From Pseudaminobacter soli (ex Li et al. 2025) (lineage in GTDB: Bacteria > Pseudomonadota > Alphaproteobacteria > Rhizobiales > Rhizobiaceae): a stretch of 45,606 nt of DNA. Made by a program: the position numbers and the translations under genes. Of the stretch, positions 8,739 to 17,353 are shown one piece after another (positions within the stretch are counted from its first letter, which is position 1; every line of letters starts with the position of its first letter). Under the pieces are notes generated by a model. That model was not told where the DNA came from and made no database searches. It saw only the letters and a list, made by a program, of their open reading frames with translations. The stretch is from positions 1-45,606 of the forward strand of contig NZ_PXYL01000028.1 of the NCBI RefSeq assembly GCF_003012705.1, given 5' to 3'.

Positions 8739-9938
8739 TTATTTCATTTCGGTTTCAACCGCCCAGTCGTCACCTGCGACCTTGAACAGGGCGTAGCTGC
8801 CTGGGACGTCGCCATTGGCGTCGAAGTTGAGTTCACCGGAAGCGCCCTTGTAGTCGATCGCCTTACCGGCAGTGATCAGTTCCTTGGCCTTCTTCCATTC
8901 GCCGGGAAGAATGGGCTCGCCCTCGCCGTTCGAAACGGCACGCAGCGATTCCGACAATTTGGACTTGTCGCCGCCGGCTTTCTCAATGGCCAGCGCCAGC
9001 AGAAACACGGCATCGTAAGAAGGACCGACATAGCTGGCGTTGATGTCGCCGCCAGCTTCGGCAAATGCCTTGTTGAAGATATCGAGAGCCTCGGACTTCG
9101 TGCTCACCGGCGCGGAGGCCATGAACGTCGTAAGATTGTCAGCGCCGATCGCCTTGACTGGAGCGGATGTCTTCATGCCCTCGGCACCAACGAACTTCTC
9201 GAAGAAGCCGTTTTCGATCGCCTCGCGCAGGACGGTCAGGCCGGACGTATCGCCATAGTCAAGCAAAACCAGTGTGTCGGCACCGCCCTGGGCCAACCCT
9301 GCAAGGTCGGCGCGGTAGGACGACTTGTTTTCCTCATGCGCCTCATAGCCGGCAATCTCTCCGCCCTTGGCTTCGTATTCCTTCTTGAACGCTTCGGCGA
9401 TGCCCTTGCCGTAGTCGTTGTTGATGAAGGAAACGGCTACTTTCTTGGTGCCGCGGTCCAGCAGCGTCCGCGCCAGCGCCTGGCCCTGATATTCGTCCGA
9501 CGGAATCGTCCGGAACACCAGGTCGTTGTCCTTGAGTGTCGTGATCTCGGGCGACGTCGCGGCCTGCGAGATCAGGATGACACCGGCCGGGATCGTCGCC
9601 GAATTGACAGCCGCCATCAGCGCTCCCGAGCACAAGGGCCCGACCACGCCGATGACCTGGGAGACGTTGACGAGCTTGGTGGCCGCGTCGGCGGCGACCT
9701 GCGGGCTGCACCCGTCGTCGGCCATGATGCCGACCAGCTTTTCACCCTGCAGGACGCCGCCCTGTTCGTTAATCTGATCCACCGCGAACTGGAGCGACTT
9801 GGTTATTTCCGGCGCCATTGCAGCGGCGCCGCCGGTAATCCCGTTCAGCAGGCCGATATTGACGTCGGCAAGCGCCGGCGTCGCCAGGGCACTCGCCCCC
9901 AGCAACAGCGAGGCCAGTCCAAGGTGCTTCGTTTTCAT
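8739..9938 (-). CDS. livK: ABC transporter substrate-binding protein, branched-chain amino acid type
   Basis: 399 residues. A Sec signal peptide (1-24) ends PALA with cleavage before DVNIGLLNG. The rest is a type I periplasmic binding fold (Leu/Ile/Val-binding or amide-urea-like), with VGPLCSGALMAAVNSATIP and SYVGPSYDAVFLLA typical of the family. It would capture the substrate in the periplasm and deliver it to the LivHM-type permeases. GGAGG five bases upstream supports ATG 9938 over the ATG at 9950. The hairpin after its stop may raise its level relative to downstream genes. The ligand cannot be told from sequence. Confidence 0.93.
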   Translation of the reverse strand: MKTKHLGLASLLLGASALATPALADVNIGLLNGITGGAAAMAPEITKSLQFAVDQINEQGGVLQGEKLVGIMADDGCSPQVAADAATKLVNVSQVIGVVGPLCSGALMAAVNSATIPAGVILISQAATSPEITTLKDNDLVFRTIPSDEYQGQALARTLLDRGTKKVAVSFINNDYGKGIAEAFKKEYEAKGGEIAGYEAHEENKSSYRADLAGLAQGGADTLVLLDYGDTSGLTVLREAIENGFFEKFVGAEGMKTSAPVKAIGADNLTTFMASAPVSTKSEALDIFNKAFAEAGGDINASYVGPSYDAVFLLALAIEKAGGDKSKLSESLRAVSNGEGEPILPGEWKKAKELITAGKAIDYKGASGELNFDANGDVPGSYALFKVAGDDWAVETEMK

Positions 9939-9990
9939 TCCATCCTCCATCGTTGTCAGGTCGGCGAGCCATTCGCCTTGGTGGGTAAAC

Positions 9991-10989
9991 TCAATTGATG
10001 ATGTTCCCGGTGGCCTGTGTGGCGGAGGCTTGTTCCCCCATCGGCCGCTCCTCCCGGGATTCTTTGCGCAACTTCTCCGGCAAGATCCCTTCGGGCCGGA
10101 AGCGAAGCACGAGTTGCAGCAGCAGCCCGATCAGGAACATGCGGCCGTATTTGGCTTTCAAGGCGTATTCCGACGGCAACTGATCGGTCACGATCTCGGA
10201 TGTGGACCAAATGACCCAGACGATAATCGCCCCGAGCAGCACGCCACGGTTGTTTCCCGCCCCCCCCAGAATGACCATGATCCAGACCAGGAATGTGATG
10301 AGCATCGGGTCGATGGCGTCCGGCGTGATGGTGCGGGCGAGATGGACATACAGCGCACCCGCCAGGCCCATCAGCGCCGAACCCAGGATGAAGGCTTCGA
10401 GGCGGCGGTAAGGCACATCCTTGCCCATGGCCTGAGCCGCACTTTCGTTATCGCGGATAGCACGCATCATCCGGCCCCACGGCGAGACGGCCTGTCGCTG
10501 GACAAGCACATAAGCGACGAGCAGGATCAGCGCGGTGATGCCCAGATAGACCAGTTGTGCCTTGGCATAAGGCAGGTCACCGAAAGGCCGAGGGATGGCG
10601 CTGATTCCGCGCGCGGAATTGGTCAACCACTCCTCGGAGCGCGCAACGAGACGAATGCCTTCGGCCACGCCGATCGTGACGATCGCCAGATAGTCGGACC
10701 GGAAGCGCAGGCATATCTTACCGATCGGCCATGCGAGCAGGCCGGCCAGTAGCATCGCGCCGACGAGCCCAACGGGAAATGGCAGGTCAAAGCCGCCGAG
10801 GCGGCCTTCGGCCCATGGCGACGTCAGGATCGCCGAGGCATAGGCGCCGATCGCGAAGAACCCCGCGACACCGGCATTGAAAAGGCCCGCATAGCCCCAT
10901 TGAATGTTCAGCCCGATGGCGAGGCAGCCGTAAATGCAGATGAAGATCGCCAGATAGACCGGGTAGTTGAGGACGGTGATCCATTCCAT
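9991..10989 (-). CDS. livM: ABC transporter permease, LivM type
   Basis: 332 residues, strongly hydrophobic with about 8-10 membrane segments. It has family landmarks GINIQWGY-like (here GLNIQWGYAGLFNAG) and VILGGAGNNRGVLLGA. It is one of the two inner-membrane permeases of a branched-chain-type amino-acid importer and pairs with the LivH-type protein encoded 12 bp upstream. GGAGG lies seven bases before ATG. The C-terminal tail is cytosolic and charged. Confidence 0.93.
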   Translation of the reverse strand: MEWITVLNYPVYLAIFICIYGCLAIGLNIQWGYAGLFNAGVAGFFAIGAYASAILTSPWAEGRLGGFDLPFPVGLVGAMLLAGLLAWPIGKICLRFRSDYLAIVTIGVAEGIRLVARSEEWLTNSARGISAIPRPFGDLPYAKAQLVYLGITALILLVAYVLVQRQAVSPWGRMMRAIRDNESAAQAMGKDVPYRRLEAFILGSALMGLAGALYVHLARTITPDAIDPMLITFLVWIMVILGGAGNNRGVLLGAIIVWVIWSTSEIVTDQLPSEYALKAKYGRMFLIGLLLQLVLRFRPEGILPEKLRKESREERPMGEQASATQATGNIIN

Positions 10990-11001
10990 GAGACGTCCTC
11001 C

Positions 11002-11874
11002 CTAGAGTACCTTGCCGCGGAACAGACCGGTCGGGCGGAAGAGCAGCACGAGTAGGAGTATCCCGAACGCGCTCATGACCTTGTATTCGCCGGGAATGAC
11101 CAGGACGGAGAGTTCTTCCGCGATCCCTACGATCAACCCTCCGACAATCGCGCCTTCGATCCTCCCTACGCCACCCAGGATAGCGGCGGCAAAGGTCGGC
11201 AAAAGGATGTTCCAGCCCATCAGAGACTTGAGCTCGGTGTTCAGGCCGAGGAAGAAGCCCGAAGCCGCACACAGACCTCCCGCGATGATCCATGTGAGCG
11301 CGATGACCTTTCCATTGTCGACGCCGGAAAACAAAGCGAGTTCCGGGTTGTCGGACATGGCGCGCATTGCTTTGCCCCATTTGTTCCTTGTCAGGAACAG
11401 ATGCAGCGCGACGACCAGGGCAATGGCCACCAGAAGCGTCACGATCTCATGGCTCTTGACCCGGATTCCGAACCAGTTTTCCGGCCGGGTGATGCCCCGC
11501 GTGTAGCTGGTCGTATTCACACCCCATACGACCTGGACGAAGGAGCGCAACATCAGCGCGACACCGAAGGATGCAATCGTGGTGATGATTTTGGGCATGG
11601 CGCGCAGATGCGCATAAAACAGCCGGTCTAGGGCCACGGCAAATACGCCGGTGGCCAGCACCGCGAGAGGCAGCGCCGCATAAGGCGACAAACCAAGGAC
11701 CGTGGTGAAGGCAAGTGCGATGAAGGCGCCAAAGGTGGCGAGGTCGCCGTGGGCGAAGTGGCCGTAGCGCATGATGGCGAAGACAAGGGTAATGCCTATC
11801 GCGCCCAGCGCGTAGATGGAGCCCTGCACGATGCCGGGAAGCAGGAAAAAGTTGATGAAGCTGTGCATGTCCAT
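11002..11874 (-). CDS. livH: ABC transporter permease, LivH type
   Basis: 290 residues, with about eight membrane helices. Family segments are GSIYALGAIGITLVFAIMRYGHFAHGD near the N terminus and FAAAILGGVGRIEGAIVGGL near the C terminus (the latter contains the coupling-helix region that meets the ATPases). It is a partner of the LivM-type permease. An alternative ATG is two codons downstream. The gene starts 12 bp after the LivF-type ATPase gene. Confidence 0.93.
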   Translation of the reverse strand: MDMHSFINFFLLPGIVQGSIYALGAIGITLVFAIMRYGHFAHGDLATFGAFIALAFTTVLGLSPYAALPLAVLATGVFAVALDRLFYAHLRAMPKIITTIASFGVALMLRSFVQVVWGVNTTSYTRGITRPENWFGIRVKSHEIVTLLVAIALVVALHLFLTRNKWGKAMRAMSDNPELALFSGVDNGKVIALTWIIAGGLCAASGFFLGLNTELKSLMGWNILLPTFAAAILGGVGRIEGAIVGGLIVGIAEELSVLVIPGEYKVMSAFGILLLVLLFRPTGLFRGKVL

Positions 11875-11886
11875 TGCGATTGCCGC

Positions 11887-12594
11887 CTATCCGCCTAGGA
11901 ACATTTCGGCGATATGACGGTCCGCCAAGAGCTCGGAGGCCGGACCTTCATGTCGGTTACGGCCGGCAGCGAGCACATAGCCGCGATCGGCAAAGGCCAG
12001 AGCCTGCTTTGCATGCTGTTCGACTAGAAGGATCGCCACGCCGCTATCGCGGACATCGCGGCTGATCTGGAAGATCTGCTCCATGTATTTTGGCGAAAGG
12101 CCGGCGGTCGGCTCGTCCAGCAGTAGAACCTGCGGATCCAGCATCAATGCCCGCCCCATGGCGACCATCTGGCGCTGTCCGCCCGACAGTCTGCCGGCTG
12201 TCGCTTTCTGCTTCGTCCTGAGATCGGGGAAAAGGTTGTAAACGCGATCAAGCGCGGCGCTGTAGTCGCCTTTGCGAAGAAAGGCTCCCATCTCGAAATT
12301 CTCATGAACGGTCATTTCACTGAAGATATTCTTCACCTGCGGTACGTAGCAGATGCCGGCCTTGACGATGCGATTTGGAGCCCAGCCGGTAATGTCGGTT
12401 TCGCCGATAGCAATAGATCCCGCGCGGATATCGAGCAGGCCGAAGATCGACTTCATGGCCGTAGACTTGCCCGCTCCGTTCGGTCCGACGATGGCCACGA
12501 TCTCACCCTTGGCGACCTCGATAGAAAGATCGAAGAGGATGTCCGAGTCTCCATACCCGCCACGCAGGTTCTTCATCGTCAGCAGGGCAGTCAT
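11887..12594 (-). CDS. livF: ABC transporter ATPase, LivF type
   Basis: 235 residues. Walker A is at 37-45 (GPNGAGKST), the signature LSGGQ at 136-140, Walker B LLLDEP at 157-162, and the switch His in LLVEQHAKQAL. The C terminus HIAEMFLGG is typical of LivF. The frame is open further upstream, but the ATG at 12594 overlaps the livG-type stop codon as ATGA, which indicates translational coupling. It acts as a heterodimer with the LivG-type ATPase to power import. Confidence 0.94.
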   Translation of the reverse strand: MTALLTMKNLRGGYGDSDILFDLSIEVAKGEIVAIVGPNGAGKSTAMKSIFGLLDIRAGSIAIGETDITGWAPNRIVKAGICYVPQVKNIFSEMTVHENFEMGAFLRKGDYSAALDRVYNLFPDLRTKQKATAGRLSGGQRQMVAMGRALMLDPQVLLLDEPTAGLSPKYMEQIFQISRDVRDSGVAILLVEQHAKQALAFADRGYVLAAGRNRHEGPASELLADRHIAEMFLGG

Positions 12595-13379
12595 GTGGCA
12601 GCTCCCTGCCTCTCTCCCAGATACGCCTCGAGAACGCGAGGGTCGGAACGCACCGTCTGGAAACTCCCCTCGATAAGCACCTTGCCCTCGGCCATGCAGA
12701 TGACCGGCTCGCATAACCGCTCGATCATTTCCATGTCATGCTCGATAAGGATGAAGGTGTAGCCGCGCTCCCGGTTGAGATACTCGATCTTCTCTTCCAA
12801 CTTCCTGAGCAGGGTGCGGTTGACGCCGGCAGCCGGCTCGTCGAGCAGGACCAGTTCCGCATCCGTCATGATGGTCCGCCCCAGTTCGAGGAGCTTCTTC
12901 TGGCCGCCCGATATTTGGCCCGCGCGCTGGTGTGCAACATGGGTCAGTTCCAAAAACTCCAGGGCCTCCCATGCCCTCCGCGAGGTCTCCGCCTCGGCTT
13001 TCCTCACCCTCGCACGGCTGAACCAGTTGCTTAGGAGCGTCTCCCCCGGCTGTGCCGGAGCCACCACCATCAGATTTTCGATGACGGAGAGATGATGGAA
13101 TTCGTGGGGTATCTGAAAGGTGCGCACGGCCCCCTTGTGAAACCGCCGATCGGGAGCGAGCGCAGTTATATCCTCGCCGCGATACGCGATCCTGCCACCG
13201 CTCGGACGCAAGGCCCCGGCGATCATGTTGAATACCGTGGTCTTGCCGGCCCCATTAGGTCCGACAAGACCGGTTATGGAACCCTTCGCAACGGAAAATG
13301 AACAGCCATCAACGGCCCGAAAAGAGCCGAAGTCCATCGTCAGATTCTCGCAGGAAAGAATCGGAAATTCGTTCGTCAC
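12591..13379 (-). CDS. livG: ABC transporter ATPase, LivG type
   Basis: 262 residues from GTG 13379. Walker A is at 40-47 (GPNGAGKT), the signature ISGGQ at 156-160, Walker B LVLLDEP at 176-182, and the segment LIEHDME carries the switch His. RTFQIPHEF is the LivG-type Q-loop region. The open frame reaches an ATG at 13481, but the extra 34 residues do not look like family sequence. GTG is chosen because the homologous N terminus begins at EFPILSCENLTM. The Shine-Dalgarno is weak (GGAG about 13 bases away), so the start is less certain than the family call. Confidence 0.9.
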   Translation of the reverse strand: MTNEFPILSCENLTMDFGSFRAVDGCSFSVAKGSITGLVGPNGAGKTTVFNMIAGALRPSGGRIAYRGEDITALAPDRRFHKGAVRTFQIPHEFHHLSVIENLMVVAPAQPGETLLSNWFSRARVRKAEAETSRRAWEALEFLELTHVAHQRAGQISGGQKKLLELGRTIMTDAELVLLDEPAAGVNRTLLRKLEEKIEYLNRERGYTFILIEHDMEMIERLCEPVICMAEGKVLIEGSFQTVRSDPRVLEAYLGERQGAAT

Positions 13380-13692
13380 AGTGCTTTGCGGGCTCCGCCA
13401 GATCGAGCACGCCCGGCGAATGGGCGACAGATCGCACCGGCAGAAGCCCTTCTCCCACTTCCAGGCCTGTTCAACGGCCAACCGCCCCCGATCAGGCAGT
13501 TTGCCCTCTCTGCATGCCGCGTCATCATGGTTTTTGTTTCCCCCCTCACATACCGGCGCTCACAGTGGACGTCTGCCCCTTTGCCGCCGATTTGCAAAAG
13601 GCACCATAAACTTTCTGTCCGCGGATTTTTTCTTTCAAAAGGTCGGAAATTTCACAGGCAGGCCACAGCGTAATTCCTTCCCGATGTCGGCC
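13380..13692 (-). promoter_or_regulatory. 313-bp gap inside the operon, possible internal promoter
   Basis: This is the largest gap within the operon, between the aldolase stop and the livG-type start. It contains an AT-rich patch around 13615-13660 unlike the rest. On the minus strand there is a TTGAAA-like box followed at plausible distance by an AT-rich TTTATG-like box. No gene with a ribosome-binding site was found in it. It may let the transporter and downstream genes be expressed apart from mhpF and mhpE. Confidence 0.3.
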
Positions 13693-14706
13693 CTAGGCAT
13701 TGGCCCGCTCGACCAGATCGAGCGCCACATCCACGATCATGTCTTCCTGCCCGCCGATCAAACGCCGCCTGCCGATCTCGATCAGGATCGCACGCGGATC
13801 GAGATCAAATTGCTCGGCAGCTTTCTCCGCATGGCGCAGAAAGCTGGAATAGACATTGCCATATCCGAGTGTGAGCGTCTCGCGATCCACCCGAACCGGA
13901 CGATCCTGGATCGGACGCACGAGGTCGTCAGCCGCATCCTGAAGCTTGAACAGGTCGCAACCGTGTTCCCATCCATAGAGATTAGCCACGGCCACGAAAG
14001 CCTCGATCGGACAGTTGCCGGCGCCAGCGCCCATGCCAGCGAGCGAAGCATCGACCCTGGTTGCGCCGTTTTCCACCGCGGTGACCGAGTTCGCCACCGA
14101 CAGGGAAAGATTTTCGTGGGCATGGATGGCCCGCTGCGTATCGGCATTGAGCACGGCGTCGAAGGCCCGGAAGCGCTCGGCAATGGAGCGCATGGTCAAG
14201 CCGCCCGCCGAGTCCGCGACATAGATGCAGTCCGCTCCATAGCTTTCCATCAACCGCGCCTGTCCGGCCAACCCGTCGGCGGAATTGGCCGAAGACATCA
14301 TCAGGAATCCCGAGACATCGAGCCCCATCTCCTTGGCCGCCGCGATGTGCTGCTCGGAGACATCCGCCTCGGTGCTGTGCGTGGCAATGCGGATCGACTG
14401 TATGCCGGCGTCGCGCGCCCGTTTCAGGTCGTCGATCGTGCCGATACCAGGAAGCAGCACGGTGGTCAGCTTTGCGCGTTTGCAGACTTTCGCAGCCTCC
14501 CTGATATAGGCGATGTCAGTATGGCGACTGAACCCATAGGCAATGCTGGAGCCGTCCAGCCCGTCGCCATGACCGACTTCAATTCCATCGACACCCGCCT
14601 CGTCGAGCGCTCCTGCTATTTCGCGGACATGACCCAGATCGTACTGATGGCGGATTGCATGCATGCCGTCACGCAGCGTTACATCGAGGATGAACAGTCT
14701 CGTCAT
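13693..14706 (-). CDS. mhpE: 4-hydroxy-2-oxovalerate aldolase (MhpE/DmpG/BphI family)
   Basis: 337 residues, full length for the family. The TIM-barrel start has [15 protein letters not shown], whose Asp and His correspond to the metal ligand and catalytic His of Dmp[22 protein letters not shown] carries the HxH metal motif, and the C-terminal communication domain is present. The enzyme splits 4-hydroxy-2-oxovalerate to pyruvate and acetaldehyde, in a complex with the acylating acetaldehyde dehydrogenase encoded three bases upstream. The two proteins channel acetaldehyde in known systems. Confidence 0.95.
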   Translation of the reverse strand: MTRLFILDVTLRDGMHAIRHQYDLGHVREIAGALDEAGVDGIEVGHGDGLDGSSIAYGFSRHTDIAYIREAAKVCKRAKLTTVLLPGIGTIDDLKRARDAGIQSIRIATHSTEADVSEQHIAAAKEMGLDVSGFLMMSSANSADGLAGQARLMESYGADCIYVADSAGGLTMRSIAERFRAFDAVLNADTQRAIHAHENLSLSVANSVTAVENGATRVDASLAGMGAGAGNCPIEAFVAVANLYGWEHGCDLFKLQDAADDLVRPIQDRPVRVDRETLTLGYGNVYSSFLRHAEKAAEQFDLDPRAILIEIGRRRLIGGQEDMIVDVALDLVERANA

Positions 14707-14709
14707 CGA

Positions 14710-15642
14710 TCAATTCCAGTGGCGAAGTTCGGCGAGGCGCTCGGCAGTCCGCAGCGCTGCCGACGTCATGATATCGAGGTTGCCGGCATAGGCCGGCAAA
14801 TAGTGCGCGGCACCTTCGACTTCGAGGAAAACGGAGACTTTCAGGCCCGTGAACGGTGCGTCGCTGTGCGGCATGCGCAGCGGAGCATCCGCGCCGATAC
14901 GCTGAATCTGGACTTCCTGCTTCAACCGGTAGCCAGGAACATATTCCTGGACCGATCGGACCATGCTCTCGACGGACTCCTTTATCAGCCCCTCATCGGC
15001 GGTGTCGCAAAGGCAGAACACCGTGTCTCGCATGATCAGCGGCGGCTCAGCCGGATTGAGAACGATGACCGCCTTTCCTCGAACCGCACCTCCGACGCTT
15101 TCCAATGCCCGCGAGGTCGTATGGGTGAACTCGTCGATGTTTGCCCGCGTTCCAGGACCTGCCGACTTCGAAGCGATCGAAGCCACGATCTCGGCATAAT
15201 GCACCTTCGCGACGCGGCTTACCGCCGCCACGACCGGGATCGTTGCCTGCCCGCCGCAGGTGACCATATTGACGTTTTGCGTATCGAGATGGCTGTCCAG
15301 GTTAACCGGCGGGACGACGTAAGGACCTATGGCAGCCGGGGTGAGGTCGATGACCTGTTTGCCATGCCGGCGCAATATCGCATTATGCTTCGAATGTGTG
15401 CCGGCAGAAGTCGCGTCGAATACGATACGAATGTCCTGAAATTCGGGCATGCGCAGCAGGCCATCTATGCCGTCGTGGCTCGTTGCGACACCAAGGCTCG
15501 CCGCGCGCGCCAGACCGTCGGAACTGGAATCGACGCCTATGAGCGCAGCAACCTCCAAAGTCGTGGAGTTGCGCATGATCTTCATCATCAGGTCGGTCCC
15601 GATGTTGCCTGAGCCAATTATCGCTGACTTTATCTTTGGCAT
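14710..15642 (-). CDS. mhpF: Acetaldehyde dehydrogenase (acetylating), MhpF/DmpF family
   Basis: 310 residues. The NAD site is GSGNIGTD (10-17) and the catalytic cysteine is Cys129 in [12 protein letters not shown]. It converts acetaldehyde, NAD+ and CoA to acetyl-CoA and partners the aldolase MhpE. It is the first gene of the operon: AGGA lies nine bases before ATG 15642 and the divergent AraC regulator begins 260 bp away. Its pairing with mhpE is the standard end of meta-cleavage pathways, but no ring-cleavage genes are nearby. Confidence 0.95.
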   Translation of the reverse strand: MPKIKSAIIGSGNIGTDLMMKIMRNSTTLEVAALIGVDSSSDGLARAASLGVATSHDGIDGLLRMPEFQDIRIVFDATSAGTHSKHNAILRRHGKQVIDLTPAAIGPYVVPPVNLDSHLDTQNVNMVTCGGQATIPVVAAVSRVAKVHYAEIVASIASKSAGPGTRANIDEFTHTTSRALESVGGAVRGKAVIVLNPAEPPLIMRDTVFCLCDTADEGLIKESVESMVRSVQEYVPGYRLKQEVQIQRIGADAPLRMPHSDAPFTGLKVSVFLEVEGAAHYLPAYAGNLDIMTSAALRTAERLAELRHWN

Positions 15643-15902
15643 CCGCTTCTTTCCTGGCGCACCGACGTCGGACTCGTCCTCCTACGTCAGGGCTGAGGCT
15701 CGATGCTCGACAATCCTCCCCAACCTAGCCCCATGGGCGTGGCCGTGCTTGCTCCATAGAGCCATTTTTGACAGTAAATCGCCAATTGAAGCGGAGCCGC
15801 GCCAAGGGAGGGCCTATTGCCTAGTCACGGCGTTCCGCTTATCAACGCGCCGGCAATTGTGCACAACCATTGTAGGCTCTTTCTCGGTGGCAGGGCGGCC
15901 AG
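15643..15902. promoter_or_regulatory. Divergent promoter region of the catabolic operon and its AraC regulator
   Basis: This 260-bp space separates the mhpF start from the regulator start and must hold both promoters. It includes the perfect palindrome TTGTGCACAA at 15857-15866 within CAATTGTGCACAACCATTG, and a TTGACA hexamer on the plus strand near 15768. A regulator acting here would control the whole 5083-15642 operon. The individual boxes are guesses. Confidence 0.4.
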
Positions 15903-16835
15903 ATGCAAAGGAATTCTCGGTCAGGGCCTCCAATGTCGAATAGCGCGTGGAGCGACTATTCGGACTTTTATCAGGGGTCGGGTTACGGGAAATTCCCTCA
16001 AGAGCATCGTCGTCCCAGGGGGCGACTTGCGTTCCGCATGATACTGGTCGAGCAAGGGCCTCACGATTTTAGCGATCCGGCATTTGACGAGACAATTCTT
16101 GCCCTTCCCCTCGAGGTCCAAAATGATTGCAATTGGGGCTGGAAGATCGGCGAGTATCGTCATCGCCAGAAGGCGGAGGCCGGCCGAATGCTCGTCGTCC
16201 CGGCCGAAACCGAGAGCAGATGGGAAGTAGACGGCAGCCGCAAGATCTTGGTTCTCGCGGTTCCCAACGATACCATTCGCAACGTCCTTGGCGCCGCATG
16301 TCCGCGACAGATCGGAGCGGCATTCTGGAAGCTCTGTGAACATACATGGGCCGACCCCTTCATCGAAGTGCTGATGAACAGGCTTTGGGAGACCACCGCC
16401 GGACACGAGGTTGCCCACGACCATTTGGCGGATGGATTATTGACATCGATCCTTTCGCAATTGCTGCTCAGGGCCGGGACGGATCTTCAACCGAATACGG
16501 CGATAGCGCTACCGCAATGGCGCCTCAAGCGCGTCAAGGAATTCGTCGACAACAACCTCGGGAACGAGATCGGCCTGGAGCACCTGGCTGACGCTGCGGG
16601 CCTCAGCCGAAGACATTTCGCCCGCAGCTTTTATCAGGAACTGGGCGAAACTCCGCATCGTTGGCTCATGCAGGAGCGCCTGGAAAAGGCAAAGGAATTG
16701 CTGACCGGCACCAACGCTTCCATCTGCGAGATTGCCGAAAACTGCGGCTTTTCCAGCCAGAGTCACTTCACCACCGCGCTGAAGCAATCCACCGGCATGA
16801 CGCCGCATCGTTGGCGCCAGCTTTTTCGCCGGTGA
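15903..16835 (+). CDS. AraC-family transcriptional regulator
   Basis: 310 residues. The N-terminal half is a poorly conserved sensor domain with a beta-rich profile. The C-terminal roughly 100 residues hold the two AraC helix-turn-helix units, around LEHLADAAGLSRRHFARSFYQ and ICEIAENCGFSSQSHFTTALK, ending TPHRWRQLFRR. ATG 15933 is an alternative start with a similar AGGG box. Divergent from the mhpF-led operon, it is the likely activator, sensing the imported amino acid or an intermediate. Confidence 0.92.
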   Translation: MQRNSRSGPPMSNSAWSDYSDFYQGSGYGKFPQEHRRPRGRLAFRMILVEQGPHDFSDPAFDETILALPLEVQNDCNWGWKIGEYRHRQKAEAGRMLVVPAETESRWEVDGSRKILVLAVPNDTIRNVLGAACPRQIGAAFWKLCEHTWADPFIEVLMNRLWETTAGHEVAHDHLADGLLTSILSQLLLRAGTDLQPNTAIALPQWRLKRVKEFVDNNLGNEIGLEHLADAAGLSRRHFARSFYQELGETPHRWLMQERLEKAKELLTGTNASICEIAENCGFSSQSHFTTALKQSTGMTPHRWRQLFRR

Positions 16836-16855
16836 TATGGCTTTGCGGGCCGCGC

Positions 16856-16872
16856 CCGTTTTTAGGAAACGG
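16856..16872 (+). terminator. Small hairpin after the AraC regulator gene
   Basis: CCGTTT (16856-16861) and AAACGG (16867-16872) can form a six-pair stem with a five-base loop, 20 bases past the regulator stop. No long U-run follows, so termination efficiency is doubtful. It also lies inside a wider inverted pair, GGCTTTGCG (16839-16847) and CGCAAAGCC (16901-16909). Confidence 0.35.
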
Positions 16873-16928
16873 TCGAGCCTACCACTTTGGCCGAAATGGG
16901 CGCAAAGCCGCCATGCGGTCAGCGTCTG

Positions 16929-17027
16929 CCTAGGCGACAAATGGCACCTGGACGAGTAATCACCATCAATGGCAAGAAACAATGGCTCTGGCGTACCGTC
17001 GACCAGGACGGCTTCGTCCTCGACGAG
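16929..17027 (+). pseudogene. IS6-family transposase remnant, frameshifted
   Basis: The string LGDKWHLDE, then after a one-base frameshift VITINGKKQWLWRTVDQDGF and VLDE, matches the catalytic core start of IS6/IS240-type transposases (the DxDE enzyme's first Asp region). Only about 33 residues remain; the N-terminal part and everything after VLDE are gone. It is clearly non-functional and marks an old insertion next to the AraC gene. Confidence 0.75.
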
Positions 17028-17353
17028 CGCTTGACCATATGTTGCCAGACGATCCTTCGTAGCTGCCAGCGACCTGTCCCATGTGGTCCTGCCTCCGGCA
17101 CAACGCGGCCGCAAAGCTCGCAATAGCTCCGGGCCGACTCAATCAACAGGCCGAGGGAGCTGACTGCCTCTGGCCAGAAGCAGCCGCTCTCGATAAAGGA
17201 CAGCGAACCTCTGGCTTGTTCGCGCACCGCATGGAGCCGCAGGCAAGTTGACTTCGATGCGGCAGGCCGCACAGGTTTGCAGTGGCATAGCGGTCGGAGC
17301 TTCCGCTTGGCAATCACTACTACCCCCCCAGCATGCTGGTAAGCGAGGTACCT
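17028..17353. other. Gap between IS6 scrap and cyclase remnant
   Basis: No intact gene is seen. A minus-strand frame here contains SYCELCGRVV and a Trp-rich stretch that could be a decayed protein with a CxxC motif, but it lacks a believable start and its upstream part is the shadow of the GAF gene. GAGG five bases before ATG 17354 is the ribosome-binding site of the next gene. Confidence 0.3.

Noticed and set aside
9799-10752. Long plus-strand frame opposite the livK and livM types
   Set aside because: Shadow of transporter genes with clear homology on the minus strand; no motif of its own.
13225-15612. 795-codon open frame on the plus strand opposite mhpE and mhpF
   Set aside because: It is the antisense shadow of two well-conserved genes, lacks a ribosome-binding site, and has Arg/His-rich composition typical of GC-rich shadow frames.
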